Of a stretch of 64,000 bases of DNA, positions 36,018 through 45,290 are shown one piece after another. Source of the DNA: Histidinibacterium aquaticum (GTDB lineage: Bacteria; Pseudomonadota; Alphaproteobacteria; Rhodobacterales; Rhodobacteraceae); contig NZ_VYQE01000001.1 of the NCBI RefSeq assembly GCF_008710275.1, positions 558,001 to 622,000 on the forward strand, given 5' to 3'. The translations under genes and the position numbers were made by a program. Each line of letters opens with the position of its first letter. Position 1 is the stretch's first letter. The notes under the pieces were generated by a model that had not been told where the DNA came from, did not search any database, and worked only from the letters and a program-made list of their open reading frames with translations.

Positions 36018-37019
36018 ATGAAACCCGGAACCCTCAGCACCTTCCTCGCCCGCGGCGCGATCTGGGGCTTCATCGTCCTCGAGCTGATCTTCTTCAGCAT
36101 CGCCGGACAGTTCTTCTCGGTGAGCGACAACGCCTTCCTCGACCCGGCGAACATGCTGCTGCTGCTCAAGCAGTCGGCCCCCATCGGGATCATCGCGATG
36201 GGCATGACGATCATCATGATCAACGGCAACATCGACCTCTCGGTGGGCGCCACCTTCGCCCTGGCCGCGGTCGTGCTGCTCGACAGCATGACATGGCCCT
36301 TCATGGCGGCGATGGGCGACTGGGCGATCCCGCTCGCCTGGACCTTCGCGCTGCTCACCGGTGCGGTGCTGGGCGCGATCAACGGGCTCATCGTCTGGAA
36401 GACCGGCGTCGACGCCTTCATCGTGACCCTGGGGTCGATGCTCGGCTTCCGTGGCCTCGTCTTCATGTACAACGGCGAGCAGCCCACCAGCCACCTCAAC
36501 TGGACGCTGGTCGATTTCGCCGAGGCGCAGTTCCTCGGCCTGCACACCGCCACCTGGTTCCTGCTGGGCGTGACAGCGGTGATCTGGGTGGTGATGCACC
36601 GCACCATCCATGGCCGGAACGCCTATGCCATCGGCGACAACCGCGAGGCGGCGATCAACGCGGGTATCCGTGTAGGCCCGCACATGATGCGGAACTTCGT
36701 CCTGATCGGTTTCCTCGCGGCCCTCTCTGCGGTGGTATTCTACTCCGAGAGCGGCTCGGTAAATCCCAACGACGGCCAGCTCTACGAGCTCTGGGTCATC
36801 ACCGCGGTCGTCCTCGGCGGCACCAAGCTCACCGGAGGTTCGGGCTCGGTGATCTCGACCCTCGGCGGCGTCATCGCGATCCAGCTGCTGCGCAAGGGAC
36901 TGGGCCACATCGGCGCGGACACCGAGACGGTGAACCTCGTGATCGGCCTCATCCTCATCGCCGTTCTCTTCCTCGACCGGCAACTGAACGTGAAGGGCAA
37001 GGAGGCCCTGCGGACATGA
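36018..37019 (+). CDS. Ribose-class ABC transporter permease 2
   Basis: A 333-residue RbsC-like permease related to but divergent from permease 1: PIGIIAMGMTIIMINGNIDL, SVGATFALAAVVLLDS, VVLGGTKLTGGSGSVISTLG. About ten membrane helices. Its stop overlaps the ATG of the ATPase gene (ATGA), so the two are translationally coupled. Two distinct permeases with one double ATPase is a common plan in this importer class. Confidence 0.92.
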   Translation: MKPGTLSTFLARGAIWGFIVLELIFFSIAGQFFSVSDNAFLDPANMLLLLKQSAPIGIIAMGMTIIMINGNIDLSVGATFALAAVVLLDSMTWPFMAAMGDWAIPLAWTFALLTGAVLGAINGLIVWKTGVDAFIVTLGSMLGFRGLVFMYNGEQPTSHLNWTLVDFAEAQFLGLHTATWFLLGVTAVIWVVMHRTIHGRNAYAIGDNREAAINAGIRVGPHMMRNFVLIGFLAALSAVVFYSESGSVNPNDGQLYELWVITAVVLGGTKLTGGSGSVISTLGGVIAIQLLRKGLGHIGADTETVNLVIGLILIAVLFLDRQLNVKGKEALRT

Positions 37020-38542
37020 CCCAACCGGCTCTCAGGCTCGAAGGTATCGTCAAGACCTTCCCCGGCGTGCGCGCGCTCGACGGTGTCTCCTTCGACGTCC
37101 TCCCCGGCGAGGTCCATGCCCTCATGGGCGAGAACGGCGCCGGCAAATCCACCCTGATGAAGGTGCTGGGCGGCATCCACCAGCCGAACGAGGGGCGCAT
37201 TCTCGTGGGCGAGACGCCCGCCGTGATGGCGAACCCGCTCGACGCCAAGGGCAAGGGGATCGTCTTCATCCACCAGGAGCTCAGCCTCGCCGAAGAGCTG
37301 ACGGTGGCGGAGAACATCTACCTCGGCGAGCTGCCGAAGAAGCGCTGGGGCTTCGTGGACTGGGAGACGCTCTACGAGCGCACGGATCGCATCCTGAAGA
37401 CCCTGCGCGTGGGCTTCGACGCGCGGACTCGCGTGGGCACGCTCTCCATCGCCAACCAGCAGATGGTCGAGATCGCGCGGGCCCTCACCGTGGACGCCAA
37501 GGCGGTGATCTTCGACGAACCCACAGCCTCCCTGACCGATGCCGAGAAGGTCGTGCTCTTCGACGTCATCGCCGATCTGAAATCGCAGGGCGTGGGGATC
37601 ATCTACATCTCCCACCGGATGGAGGAGATCTTCAAGATCACCGACCGGATCAGCGTGCTGCGCGACGGACAGTACCGCGGGACGCTCAACACGGCCGAGA
37701 CCAACGAGGACGAGGTGACCCAACTGATGATCGGCCGGACGCTCGACCTCAGCCGCAACACCTCGCACCACCAGCTGGGCGAAGTGGCGCTCGAGGCGCG
37801 CGGGCTCTCGTGCCGGGGGCTCTTCGAGGACATCAGCTTCGAGGTGCGCAAGGGCGAGGTCGTGGGCTTCTACGGGCTGGTCGGCGCCGGCCGTACCGAG
37901 ATCGCCGAGACGCTCTTCGGCCTGCGCAGCCCGACGGCGGGCTCGATCCACGTTCACGGCAAGGAGGTGCGCATCCACTCTCCCGCCGAGGCGATCTCTC
38001 TCGGCATCAGCCTGGTGCCGGAGGACCGGAAGAGCCAGGGGCTCGTCCTCGGCATGAACTGCCGGGACAATATGACCCTGCCGCAGGTCGGGGAGCTGTC
38101 GAGCGGGCCTTTCACCGCCGAGGGCGCCGAGATCGCGATCTTCGAGAAGTACCGCGAGAAGCTGGATATCCGGACACCGAGCTGGAAGCAGACCGTCGGC
38201 AACCTCTCGGGCGGCAACCAGCAGAAGATCGTGATCGGGAAATGGCTGTCGATGAACCCCGAGGTGCTGATCGTCGACGAGCCGACACGGGGCATCGACG
38301 TGGGCTCGAAATCGGAGATCCACAACCTGATCCGCGAACTGGCGTCCCAGGGCTACGCGGTGATCGTCATCAGCTCGGAAATGCCGGAGGTGCTGCACGT
38401 CAGCGACCGGATCGTGGCGATGTACTCCGGCCGCATCATGCGGACCTTCACCTCCGAGGAGGTGACCGAGGACAACCTGATCCAGGCGATTTCGGGCATC
38501 GAGCCCGGCAAGAGCGCAGAGCGGGAGCCGGTCAGCGCCTGA
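37016..38542 (+). CDS. Ribose-class ABC transporter ATPase (duplicated)
   Basis: A 508-residue RbsA-like protein with two nucleotide-binding domains. Domain 1: Walker A GENGAGKST, signature LSIANQQM, Walker B VIFDEPTASL. Domain 2 (from about residue 260): degenerate Walker A GLVGAGRTE, signature LSGGNQQK, Walker B LIVDEPTRG. The second Walker A lacks the canonical lysine, as is normal in this family. It powers import through the two permeases. Last gene of the operon, followed by a strong terminator. Confidence 0.95.
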   Translation: MTQPALRLEGIVKTFPGVRALDGVSFDVLPGEVHALMGENGAGKSTLMKVLGGIHQPNEGRILVGETPAVMANPLDAKGKGIVFIHQELSLAEELTVAENIYLGELPKKRWGFVDWETLYERTDRILKTLRVGFDARTRVGTLSIANQQMVEIARALTVDAKAVIFDEPTASLTDAEKVVLFDVIADLKSQGVGIIYISHRMEEIFKITDRISVLRDGQYRGTLNTAETNEDEVTQLMIGRTLDLSRNTSHHQLGEVALEARGLSCRGLFEDISFEVRKGEVVGFYGLVGAGRTEIAETLFGLRSPTAGSIHVHGKEVRIHSPAEAISLGISLVPEDRKSQGLVLGMNCRDNMTLPQVGELSSGPFTAEGAEIAIFEKYREKLDIRTPSWKQTVGNLSGGNQQKIVIGKWLSMNPEVLIVDEPTRGIDVGSKSEIHNLIRELASQGYAVIVISSEMPEVLHVSDRIVAMYSGRIMRTFTSEEVTEDNLIQAISGIEPGKSAEREPVSA

Positions 38543-38562
38543 GCCCTGCCCCCTGAGACGAA

Positions 38563-38590
38563 GAAAGCCGCGGGACACCCCGCGGCTTTC
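38563..38590. terminator. Bidirectional terminator between transporter operon and carD
   Basis: GAAAGCCGCGGG and CCCGCGGCTTTC form a perfect 12-bp stem with the loop ACAC. The A- and T-bearing ends (GAAAG, CTTTC) give short U stretches on both strands. It separates convergent rbsA-type and carD genes. Confidence 0.8.
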
Positions 38591-38612
38591 TCGAGTCAGA
38601 TCGGTCCGAGTA

Positions 38613-39128
38613 TCAGGCCGCGGCGGCGCGGCTCACCAGGACGTCGTCGATTTCCTTGGCGGCGGCGGTCTCGTCGTTGCCGCCGACCGCGGCGATCTCG
38701 CGCGTCAGACGCTCGAGCGCGGCCTCGTAGAGCTGACGCTCCGAGTAGGACTGCTCGCGCTGATCGTCGGCGCGGTGGAGGTCACGGACCACCTCGGCGA
38801 TGGCGATCAGGTCGCCGGAGTTGATCTTCTGCTCGTACTCTTGGGCACGGCGCGACCACATGGCCTTCTTGACCTTGGCCTTGCCCTTAAGCGTCTTCAT
38901 GGCGTGCGAGACGACGTCCGGCGAGGACAGCGCGCGCATCCCCACTTCCGACGCCTTGTGGGTCGGAACGCGGAGGGTCATCTTGTCCTTCTCGAACGAG
39001 ATCACGAAGAGTTCGAGCTCCATGCCCGCAACATCCTGCTTCTCGATCGAAATGATCTGCCCCACGCCATGCGCGGGGTAGACGACGTAGTCGTCAGGGG
39101 AAAAGTCGTTCTTCTTGGTCTTGCTCAT
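38613..39128 (-). CDS. carD: CarD-family transcription regulator
   Basis: A 171-residue RNA-polymerase-binding protein. N-terminal Tudor-like RNAP-interaction domain (residues about 10-65: DDYVVYPAHGVGQIISIEKQ) and C-terminal helical DNA-binding domain (about 75-160: MWSRRAQEYEQKINSGDLI). In Rhodobacter sphaeroides CarD activates the many promoters lacking T at position -7 and represses its own promoter, which has that T. The upstream region carries an extended -10 of that kind. It is last in the run helicase, S4, fdxA, carD but has its own promoter. Confidence 0.95.
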   Translation of the reverse strand: MSKTKKNDFSPDDYVVYPAHGVGQIISIEKQDVAGMELELFVISFEKDKMTLRVPTHKASEVGMRALSSPDVVSHAMKTLKGKAKVKKAMWSRRAQEYEQKINSGDLIAIAEVVRDLHRADDQREQSYSERQLYEAALERLTREIAAVGGNDETAAAKEIDDVLVSRAAAA

Positions 39129-39246
39129 CGCAGGGTCCTTCCAGGGGCACCTGACACCATCGGACGACAGAAGACCGGCGGGGACCGGGGCCTCCGTCGA
39201 TCATCGAGGTTTCTTGCGGTTCAGGATTCCAGCAGCATCGATGCAC

Positions 39247-39255
39247 AATATAGCA
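39247..39255 (-). promoter_or_regulatory. Extended -10 promoter of carD
   Basis: On the minus strand TGCTATATT combines an extended TG with TATATT (5 of 6) and T at the final (-7) position, about 120 bases before the carD start. The -35 region is poor (TTCCAT at 17 bases), as expected for an extended -10 promoter. A T at -7 fits reported CarD autorepression. Confidence 0.5.
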
Positions 39256-39261
39256 GAATCA

Positions 39262-39282
39262 GCGGCCCAATGGAAGGGCCGC
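39262..39282 (-). terminator. Hairpin downstream of fdxA
   Basis: GCGGCCC-TTCCATT-GGGCCGC (minus strand) forms a 7-bp stem 24 bases after the fdxA stop and just before the carD promoter. There is no long U-run; partial termination is likely. Confidence 0.45.
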
Positions 39283-39306
39283 CGCCACCGCTGGGTAAAC
39301 CGGCGC

Positions 39307-39642
39307 TTAGCCGCCCTCGCCGGGCGCCTCCGAGAAGAGCTCCATCTTGCCCTCTTTGCCGTCCATCTCGTCGGCGCCGGGCAGCGGATCCTTCTTCGTT
39401 ATGATCACGGGCCATTTCTCGGAGTACTTCCGATTGAACTCAACCCATTTTTCCATGTCGGGCTCGGTATCGGGGCGGATCGCATCCGCCGGGCACTCCG
39501 GCTCGCAGACACCGCAGTCGATGCACTCGTCGGGATGGATGACGAGCATGTTCTCGCCCTCGTAGAAGCAGTCCACGGGGCAGACCTCGACGCAATCGGT
39601 GTATTTGCAGGCGATGCAGTTGTCGTTGACGATATAGGTCAT
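39307..39642 (-). CDS. fdxA: Seven-iron ferredoxin FdxA
   Basis: A 111-residue [3Fe-4S][4Fe-4S] ferredoxin. Cysteines 9, 17 and 50 fit the 3Fe cluster and 21, 40, 43 and 46 the 4Fe cluster, as in Azotobacter FdI; extra Cys at 12 and 25. [20 protein letters not shown] opens the protein and [12 protein letters not shown] carries the second set. C-terminal extension ([12 protein letters not shown]) is typical of alphaproteobacterial FdxA. Electron carrier in the cytoplasm; the partner is unknown. ATG 39642 is 53 bases after the S4 gene stop. Confidence 0.95.
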   Translation of the reverse strand: MTYIVNDNCIACKYTDCVEVCPVDCFYEGENMLVIHPDECIDCGVCEPECPADAIRPDTEPDMEKWVEFNRKYSEKWPVIITKKDPLPGADEMDGKEGKMELFSEAPGEGG

Positions 39643-39695
39643 GTACCGGCCCGTCCTTCCTTCGCACGCCGACCTAGAACAGCTGCGAGGGAGCT

Positions 39696-40067
39696 TCAAG
39701 CACCCTTGGGACCATGCTTCGCGAGGTCGCGCCGGTCCTTCGCAGAGGGGCGCCCCTTGCCCTCGTACCGGGGCGGCGGGGGCGCTTTCGGCTCTGGCTC
39801 CGGCGTGAGATCCTCGTAGAGCTCGCGCGCCTCGGGCGCGGGCCCCCGCCGGGTGCCGATGGCCACGATCCGGACGACCCTGATGCGCTCTCCCTGCGGG
39901 AAGGTCAGGACGTCGCCGGGTCCCACCGCGCGGGCGGGCTTCGCGATCGGCGCCCCGTCCAGCCGCACGCGCCCGGCCGAGACGAGCTCGGCGGCCCGGC
40001 CGCGCGTCTTGAAGAAGCGGGCCTGCCAGAGCCACTTGTCGATGCGGAGCGTCGGACGCGGCTCCAA
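39696..40067 (-). CDS. S4-domain RNA-binding protein, Hsp15-like
   Basis: A 123-residue protein with an S4 domain at the N-terminus ([31 protein letters not shown]), as in Hsp15/HslR, which rescues stalled 50S subunits carrying nascent chains. The tail ([20 protein letters not shown], then KDRRDLAK) is basic and low in complexity. The start is TTG at 40067, overlapping the end of the helicase gene; GAGG sits just before it, and no ATG is available. The pairing with the helicase is conserved in Rhodobacterales as far as I recall. Confidence 0.85.
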   Translation of the reverse strand: MEPRPTLRIDKWLWQARFFKTRGRAAELVSAGRVRLDGAPIAKPARAVGPGDVLTFPQGERIRVVRIVAIGTRRGPAPEARELYEDLTPEPEPKAPPPPRYEGKGRPSAKDRRDLAKHGPKGA

Positions 40068-40073
40068 GCGGCC

Positions 40074-43022
40074 TCAGTTCGTCTTGAAGCCGGCGAGCGC
40101 CGCCGCGAAGGGATTGTCGGGGTCGATCTTCTTCTCGCGTTTCGGACCTGCGCTGTGTTCGCGCGGGCCCTTCTGGCCACCCTTGGCGGGGCCCTTGGGC
40201 CCCTTGCCCTTGGGCTTGCCACGTCCCTTGCCCTGCTTCTGCTCGGGACGGCGGCCCTTTTCGCGGCGACCGGCCCAGGTGAAGGTGTAGAACACCTCCA
40301 TCTCCGGCTCGGCCTCCTCGGCCTGCGCCGCCACGGCGTCGACCTCGGCGGTCTGCTCGGGCAGCTCCGGCGGAGGCTCTTCCACGGGCGTCTCGTCCGG
40401 CGCGTCGGGCGGAGACTCGTCCGGCGTCGGCGGCTCTGCCGGCGGCAGGTCCGGATCGGGCACGGGCGGCTCTTCCGGCGGCACGTCGGGACCGGGCGGC
40501 GGCGTCTCCGGCGGGGGCGTCCCCGGCCCGGGCGGCGCCTCGGGCGGAACCTCGGGGCCCGGCGGGGTCGAGGGCGGCGCGGGCGGCTCGCCCGGAGGCA
40601 TCGGGTCGCCGGCGGCGTCCGTGGGCTCGGTCGCCGCGACCGGCTTCTGCTTCACCCTCTCGCCCTTCTCGGCCTTGTACCCGAGCCCCTCCATGAGGTT
40701 GGCGAACTGCTCCAGCGTCATGCCGGTGATCGAGAGCATGTCGGCGGTCGCCTCGAAACCGCCCTTGCTGTCCTTGTCGCGCAGCATGTCGGCGAGGCGT
40801 TCCAGCATGTCGATGCGGATCGCCCGCTCCCCCGCGGCGCGGTAGCCGGACATCGCGTAGACGCCCGGCTCGGCATCCTTGGCGGCCGGCACGGTCACGA
40901 GGCCCGGCGGCGGCGCCTCGGGGAAGGTATCGAGGCCCTTCTGTAGCGACCAGAGCACCAGCCGGAGCCGCGTCGGCGCGGGCTTGAGCAGGAGCGGCAT
41001 GAAGACGGTGAACTGCCCGAACCGGACGCCGTGCCGGCGCAGAGCGCCGCGGGCGTCCTGGTCGAGGTCGCGGACCTCCTGCGCGACGTCGCCGCGCGGG
41101 ATCACGCCGAAATTCTCCACCAGCCGGAAGGCGAAGCCGCGGGCGAGGCCCGTCAGCGCCTCGTCGTTCCGCATCTTCATCAGCGGCTCGAAGTCCTTGG
41201 CGATCTTGCGATCGATGAAGTGCTGCAGGCGCCGCTCGACCTTCTGCCGGATGTCGGGACCGGCCTCGTCGTCGACGAAGGGCTCGACGCGCGGCTTCAG
41301 CGGATCGTCGCCCGCGGTAAGCTTGCCCACCGCCTCCTTGCCCCACATGAGGCCGCCCTGCTCGGTGAAGTCGAGCTCGGTATCGGGAGAATTGTAGAAG
41401 CGGTCGGCCCTCAGGTGGAACTGCGGCGCGAGCGCCTTGAGGGAGGCCTGCCGGACGGTTTTGTCCTCGTCCGCCGTGCCGCTCTTGTCCTGCCGGAAGC
41501 GGAAGCCTTCCAGCCGCCCGACGTGCTGACCTTCGACGGTCACCGCGCCTTCATCGTTCACCTCGGCCAACATGGCCTCCTTCTGCTTGAGCCGGCGGAG
41601 AAGCACGCTCGTCCGCCGGTCCACGAATCTCTGAGTCAGCGCGCCGTGCAGGGCATCCGACAATCGGTCTTCTACCGCGCGCGTCTCCTCACGCCAACGC
41701 GATTCGTCCCTCACCCAGTTCCGCCGCTGAGCGACATAGGTCCATGTGCGGATATACGCCAAGCGTTTCGAGATCGTGTCGATGTCGCCGTCGGTGCGGT
41801 CGATCCGTTTGACCTGCCGGGCCATCCAGTCGTCTGGCACGCGGCCGTTCTCGTGGAGGTAGCCGAAGATCTGTCGCAGCAGACCCGCGTGTTCGCCGTG
41901 GCTGATCCCACGGAAGTCGGGGATGCGGCAGACGTCCCAGAGCAGCCGGACCGAGGCCCCGTCGGAGGCACGCGCCTGCACCTCGGCGTCCGCCGCCAGC
42001 GCCTTCAGCGCCTGCAGGTCGTCGGCCTCGCGCATCCGGCTGAGCCAGGGGTCGTCGGTCTTCTGCTCCAGCGATCCGATCAGCCGTCCGACCGAGCCGA
42101 ACTCCAGCCGCGCATTGCGCCAGTGCAGCTTCTTAACCGGCTGGAAGCTGTGCGAGGTGATCCGCTCGACCACGCCCTCGTCGATCTCGGGAGCCTCGCC
42201 GGTCACGCCGAAGGTGCCGTGGTTCATGTGCCGCCCGGCCCGACCCGCGATCTGGGCGAGTTCCTCGGGCGCGAGGGGGCGCATCTTGCGCCCGTCGAAC
42301 TTCGCCAGCGAGGAAAAGGCGACGTGGTCGATGTCGAGGTTGAGCCCCATGCCGATGGCGTCGGTGGCGACGAGGTGGTCGACGTCGCCGTTCTGGTACA
42401 TCTCGACCTGCGCGTTGCGGGTCCGCGGGCTGAGCGCGCCCATAACGACCGCCGCCCCGCCCTTCTGCCGGCGCAGCAGCTCGGCGATGGCATAGACGTT
42501 CTCGACCGAGAAGCCGACGATGGCCGAGCGCCCCGGCATCCGGCTGATCTTCTTCGAGCCCGCGTAGGTCAGCTCGCTGAACCGCTCGCGCCGCATGAAC
42601 TGCACCCCGGGCACATTGGCCGCGATGGCCGAGCGCATGGTCTCCGCGCCGAGGAACAGCGTCTCGTGCAGGCCCCGCGCGTTCAGCAGCCGGTCGGTGA
42701 AGACGTGCCCCCGGTCGGGATCGGCGGCGAGCTGGATCTCGTCGATGGCGAGGAAGTCGCAGCCCATCCCGTCGGGCATCGCCTCGGTGGTGCAGACCCA
42801 GTACTGGGTCCGCTCAGGCACGATCCGCTCCTCGCCGGTCACAAGCGCGACCACCGAGGGACCGCGCACCGCCTTGATCCGCTCGTAGACCTCGCGGGCG
42901 AGCAGGCGCAGCGGAAGGCCGATGATACCGGTGCGATAGCCCAGCATACGCTCGATGGCGTAATGGGTCTTGCCCGTGTTGGTCGGGCCGAGAACGGCCG
43001 TGATCCGGGAATTCGTCGTCAT
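40074..43022 (-). CDS. SUV3-like DExH helicase with proline-rich and basic tail
   Basis: A 982-residue superfamily 2 helicase. Motif I GPTNTGKT (residues 12-19), motif II-like AIDEIQLA, motif [14 protein letters not shown] and motif [13 protein letters not shown] match the Suv3/mitochondrial degradosome helicase group, which unwinds RNA and DNA. The middle (about 330-790) is a helical region typical of the bacterial homologues. Residues about 798-895 are almost all P, E, G, D and T, and about 915-960 are K/G/R rich, suggesting a flexible linker and a nucleic-acid-binding tail. Likely an RNA-processing helicase. Operon leader with S4 and fdxA. Confidence 0.87.
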   Translation of the reverse strand: MTTNSRITAVLGPTNTGKTHYAIERMLGYRTGIIGLPLRLLAREVYERIKAVRGPSVVALVTGEERIVPERTQYWVCTTEAMPDGMGCDFLAIDEIQLAADPDRGHVFTDRLLNARGLHETLFLGAETMRSAIAANVPGVQFMRRERFSELTYAGSKKISRMPGRSAIVGFSVENVYAIAELLRRQKGGAAVVMGALSPRTRNAQVEMYQNGDVDHLVATDAIGMGLNLDIDHVAFSSLAKFDGRKMRPLAPEELAQIAGRAGRHMNHGTFGVTGEAPEIDEGVVERITSHSFQPVKKLHWRNARLEFGSVGRLIGSLEQKTDDPWLSRMREADDLQALKALAADAEVQARASDGASVRLLWDVCRIPDFRGISHGEHAGLLRQIFGYLHENGRVPDDWMARQVKRIDRTDGDIDTISKRLAYIRTWTYVAQRRNWVRDESRWREETRAVEDRLSDALHGALTQRFVDRRTSVLLRRLKQKEAMLAEVNDEGAVTVEGQHVGRLEGFRFRQDKSGTADEDKTVRQASLKALAPQFHLRADRFYNSPDTELDFTEQGGLMWGKEAVGKLTAGDDPLKPRVEPFVDDEAGPDIRQKVERRLQHFIDRKIAKDFEPLMKMRNDEALTGLARGFAFRLVENFGVIPRGDVAQEVRDLDQDARGALRRHGVRFGQFTVFMPLLLKPAPTRLRLVLWSLQKGLDTFPEAPPPGLVTVPAAKDAEPGVYAMSGYRAAGERAIRIDMLERLADMLRDKDSKGGFEATADMLSITGMTLEQFANLMEGLGYKAEKGERVKQKPVAATEPTDAAGDPMPPGEPPAPPSTPPGPEVPPEAPPGPGTPPPETPPPGPDVPPEEPPVPDPDLPPAEPPTPDESPPDAPDETPVEEPPPELPEQTAEVDAVAAQAEEAEPEMEVFYTFTWAGRREKGRRPEQKQGKGRGKPKGKGPKGPAKGGQKGPREHSAGPKREKKIDPDNPFAAALAGFKTN

Positions 43023-43049
43023 CTTGGCCTTTCGCCGGAGGCCGGCTCC

Positions 43050-43607
43050 CTAGAGCGGGATGCCGTCCTGCCGCAGCTCGAGGCGCTCGAGGGCCTCGGC
43101 GACATCCGCCATATAGGGATGGATCTCGAGGATTTCGCGGGAAACCTGCATCGCCGTTTCCTCGTCGCCGATCTGCTCCAGGATGATCGCCAGCCCGCGC
43201 ATCGCCCCGAAGTGGCGGGGGTTCAGCACCAGCGTCTGGCGGATGTCGTCCAGGGCCGGACCGTAGAGGTCCTGCATGAAGTAGGCCGTGGCCCGGCCGT
43301 GATAGGCCTCGGCGAAGTCCGGCGCGTGGTCGATGGCCGCGGTGAAATGCTCGGCCGCGGTGCGGGGATCGCCCGCCTCCAGCGCATCGCGCCCGCGCTG
43401 CCACAGCAGGTCGATCGCCGCGGAGCCGCTCTTGGCCCATTCGCTCGCGATGCGCTCCTCGATGCGGCGCGCCTCCTCCTCGGTCTCGGCCGCGGCCAGA
43501 TCCTGGTACATCTCGTCCAGCGTCTCGGCGCCCGCGGACAGCGAAAGTCCCGCCGACAGCAGCCCCGACGCCACGATACATTTGATGAGGGTCCGAATGC
43601 TCGCCAT
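43050..43607 (-). CDS. Secreted TPR-repeat protein
   Basis: A 185-residue periplasmic protein with signal peptide (MASIRTLIKCIVASGLLSAG, cut near SAGAE) and three tetratricopeptide repeats: about residues 70-100 (GRDALEAGDPRTAAEHFTAA), 100-135 (FAEAYHGRATAYFMQDLYGP) and 135-170. Probably a scaffold or adaptor; no partner indicated. ATG 43607 was chosen; in-frame codons further up overlap the divergent SCP2 gene. Lies 27 bases upstream of the helicase on the same strand. Confidence 0.8.
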   Translation of the reverse strand: MASIRTLIKCIVASGLLSAGLSLSAGAETLDEMYQDLAAAETEEEARRIEERIASEWAKSGSAAIDLLWQRGRDALEAGDPRTAAEHFTAAIDHAPDFAEAYHGRATAYFMQDLYGPALDDIRQTLVLNPRHFGAMRGLAIILEQIGDEETAMQVSREILEIHPYMADVAEALERLELRQDGIPL

Positions 43608-43679
43608 AACCCGGACTGTAGAGGTTGCGGAGCGGGGCGCCACCCCCGCCCCGTCACGAACAAGGGAAAAGGGCCCAGC

Positions 43680-43970
43680 ATGAGCGAAGTCGTGAACGAG
43701 GCGGTCACCCGCCTGAACGAAAAGATGGCCGGTCAAGGCTTTGACAGCACGGCCAAATTCGTCATCGAGAACGAAGGCAGCGTGATGATCGACGGCGACG
43801 GCGCCCGGGCCGGAGACGAGGACGCGGAGGTCACTCTCACCTCCGACACCGAGACCTTCCAGGCGATTCTCGATGGCGAGGAAAACCCGACGGCCGCCTA
43901 CATGACCGGCAAGCTCAAGCTCGACGGTGACATGGGCACCGCCATGCGTCTCGCCAGCATCCTCGGATAA
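43680..43970 (+). CDS. SCP2 sterol-binding domain protein
   Basis: A 96-residue single SCP2/alkyl-SCP domain: FVIENEGSVMIDGDGARAGD, DAEVTLTSDTETFQAILDGE, NPTAAYMTGKLKLDGDMGTA, MRLASIL. These proteins bind lipids or acyl chains in a hydrophobic tunnel; the bacterial role is not settled. Start ATG follows AAGGG. Followed eight bases later by an alpha/beta hydrolase, suggesting a shared lipid-related function (inference). Confidence 0.92.
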   Translation: MSEVVNEAVTRLNEKMAGQGFDSTAKFVIENEGSVMIDGDGARAGDEDAEVTLTSDTETFQAILDGEENPTAAYMTGKLKLDGDMGTAMRLASILG

Positions 43971-43978
43971 AGGTGACG

Positions 43979-44914
43979 ATGGAGCCCGCCCCCTTCTTCG
44001 CAGAGGTCGCCGACGGGCCCGACGACGGCGCGGCGCACTGGGTCGAAACGCGGGACGGGCTCCGCCTTCGCATCGGCCACTGGCCGGCCCCCGGCGCCCG
44101 CGGAACCGTCCTGCTGTTCCCCGGGCGCACCGAGTACATCGAGAAATACGGCCGCGACGCCCGCGCCCTGGCCGAGCGCGGCTACGCCTCGGTCACCATC
44201 GACTGGCGCGGCCAGGGGATCTCCGCCCGGATGCAGGACGACCCGCTCGTCGGGCACGTCGAGGCCTTCCCAGACTACCAGCACGACGTCGCGGCGATGA
44301 CGGCCTATGCCGACGAACTCGGTCTTCCCCGCCCGCACTACCTGCTGGCCCATTCGATGGGCGGCTGCATCGGTCTGCGTTCGCTCTACGAGGGGCTCGA
44401 CGTCGTGGCCGTCGCCTTCTCCGCGCCCATGTGGGGCATCCAGATGTCGGCAACCCTGCGCCCGTTCGCCTGGGGCCTGTCCAGCATCGCGCGGCCGCTG
44501 CGCTTCGGTCACCGCTTCGCGCCGGGACACGGCGGCGACCCTTACATCATGCGCGCGGCCTTCGAGATGAACAATCTCACCTCGGACCGCGAGATGTTCG
44601 ACTACATGCAGCGCCAGATCCACGAACACCCGGACCTCGGGCTCGGCGGACCCTCGCTGCACTGGCTGAACGAGGCCCTGACCGAGATGCGCGAGCTTGC
44701 CCGCCGCTCCTCGCCCGACATCGCCTGCGTCACCTTCCTCGGCACCGAGGAGACCATCGTCGACCCGGGCCGGATCGAAGCGCGCATGGCCCGCTGGGAA
44801 AGCGGCGAACTCGTGCCCGTCGAGGGGGGCCGCCACGAGATCCTGATGGAGGCGCCGCGGCACCGCGAGATGATCTTCAACCGCATCGCCGACCACTTCG
44901 CCGCGGCCGCCTGA
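43979..44914 (+). CDS. Alpha/beta hydrolase, lysophospholipase-like
   Basis: A 311-residue serine hydrolase of the Hydrolase_4/monoacylglycerol-lipase group. Oxyanion region LLFPGRTEYIEKYG, the DWRGQGIS loop, nucleophile elbow AHSMGG with Ser126, acid/His in the C-terminal part (FLGTEETIVDPGRIE; EGGRHEILMEAP). The elbow reads A-H-S-M-G rather than G-H-S-M-G. Probable substrate is a lysophospholipid or monoglyceride. ATG 43979 is preferred (AAAGGTG upstream); GTG 43973 is two codons earlier. Confidence 0.87.
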   Translation: MEPAPFFAEVADGPDDGAAHWVETRDGLRLRIGHWPAPGARGTVLLFPGRTEYIEKYGRDARALAERGYASVTIDWRGQGISARMQDDPLVGHVEAFPDYQHDVAAMTAYADELGLPRPHYLLAHSMGGCIGLRSLYEGLDVVAVAFSAPMWGIQMSATLRPFAWGLSSIARPLRFGHRFAPGHGGDPYIMRAAFEMNNLTSDREMFDYMQRQIHEHPDLGLGGPSLHWLNEALTEMRELARRSSPDIACVTFLGTEETIVDPGRIEARMARWESGELVPVEGGRHEILMEAPRHREMIFNRIADHFAAAA

Positions 44915-44923
44915 CCGGCGCCT

Positions 44924-44952
44924 TTGACGGCTCGCCTGCCCGTTCCTATCTT
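44924..44952 (+). promoter_or_regulatory. Promoter of the C4 zinc-finger gene
   Basis: TTGACG (5 of 6) and TATCTT (4 of 6) are separated by 17 bases, in the 66-base gap between the hydrolase and the zinc-finger gene. Best sigma-70-like match by eye in the window. Start about 22 bases upstream of the ATG. Confidence 0.55.
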
Positions 44953-44980
44953 TCTTGCTCTCACCTGAAGGAGACTGATC

Positions 44981-45250
44981 ATGGCCGGCGGCTGGTCGCG
45001 CGATGGCGCGGTGAACGAACAGATCGAAGCCTCGATCGAGGACGAACTCAAGCGGCTCAAGGCGCGCCGCGCCCCGCAGGGCGAGAGCGCGACCCACTGC
45101 GTGGAATGTGACGAGCCGATCCCCGAGCGCCGGCGCGAGGCGATCCCGGGCGTGAAGCTCTGCGTCGACTGCCAGCAGGAGCGCGACGGCCGCTTCCAGG
45201 CGCGCGGCGGCATCAACCGGCGCGGCTCCAAGGACAGCCAGCTCAAGTAG
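44981..45250 (+). CDS. DksA/TraR-type C4 zinc-finger protein
   Basis: An 89-residue protein with a C-terminal zinc ribbon CVECDEPIPERRREAIPG followed by CVDCQ, the DksA/TraR signature, and a short N-terminal helix (EQIEASIEDELKRLKARR). Much shorter than DksA (about 150), lacking the coiled-coil tip acidic residues, so regulation of RNA polymerase via the secondary channel cannot be assumed; it resembles YbiI-type or TraR-type small members. AAGGAG precedes the ATG and a promoter-like sequence lies upstream. Confidence 0.85.
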   Translation: MAGGWSRDGAVNEQIEASIEDELKRLKARRAPQGESATHCVECDEPIPERRREAIPGVKLCVDCQQERDGRFQARGGINRRGSKDSQLK

Positions 45251-45290
45251 CGCTCTGGCCCTCGCGGCCTGCGCGGCTAGATCGCCCGGC

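Noticed and set aside
40320-40620. Proline-rich DNA stretch as a tandem repeat or assembly error
   Set aside because: The reading frame stays open through it and continues into a sensible basic tail; the repeats are imperfect codon-level runs of Pro/Glu, not exact units.
41031-43970. A 979-codon open frame antisense to the helicase, in frame with the SCP2 gene
   Set aside because: Only its last 96 codons match a known family (SCP2) and have a start with a ribosome-binding site; the rest is the shadow of the helicase and TPR genes.
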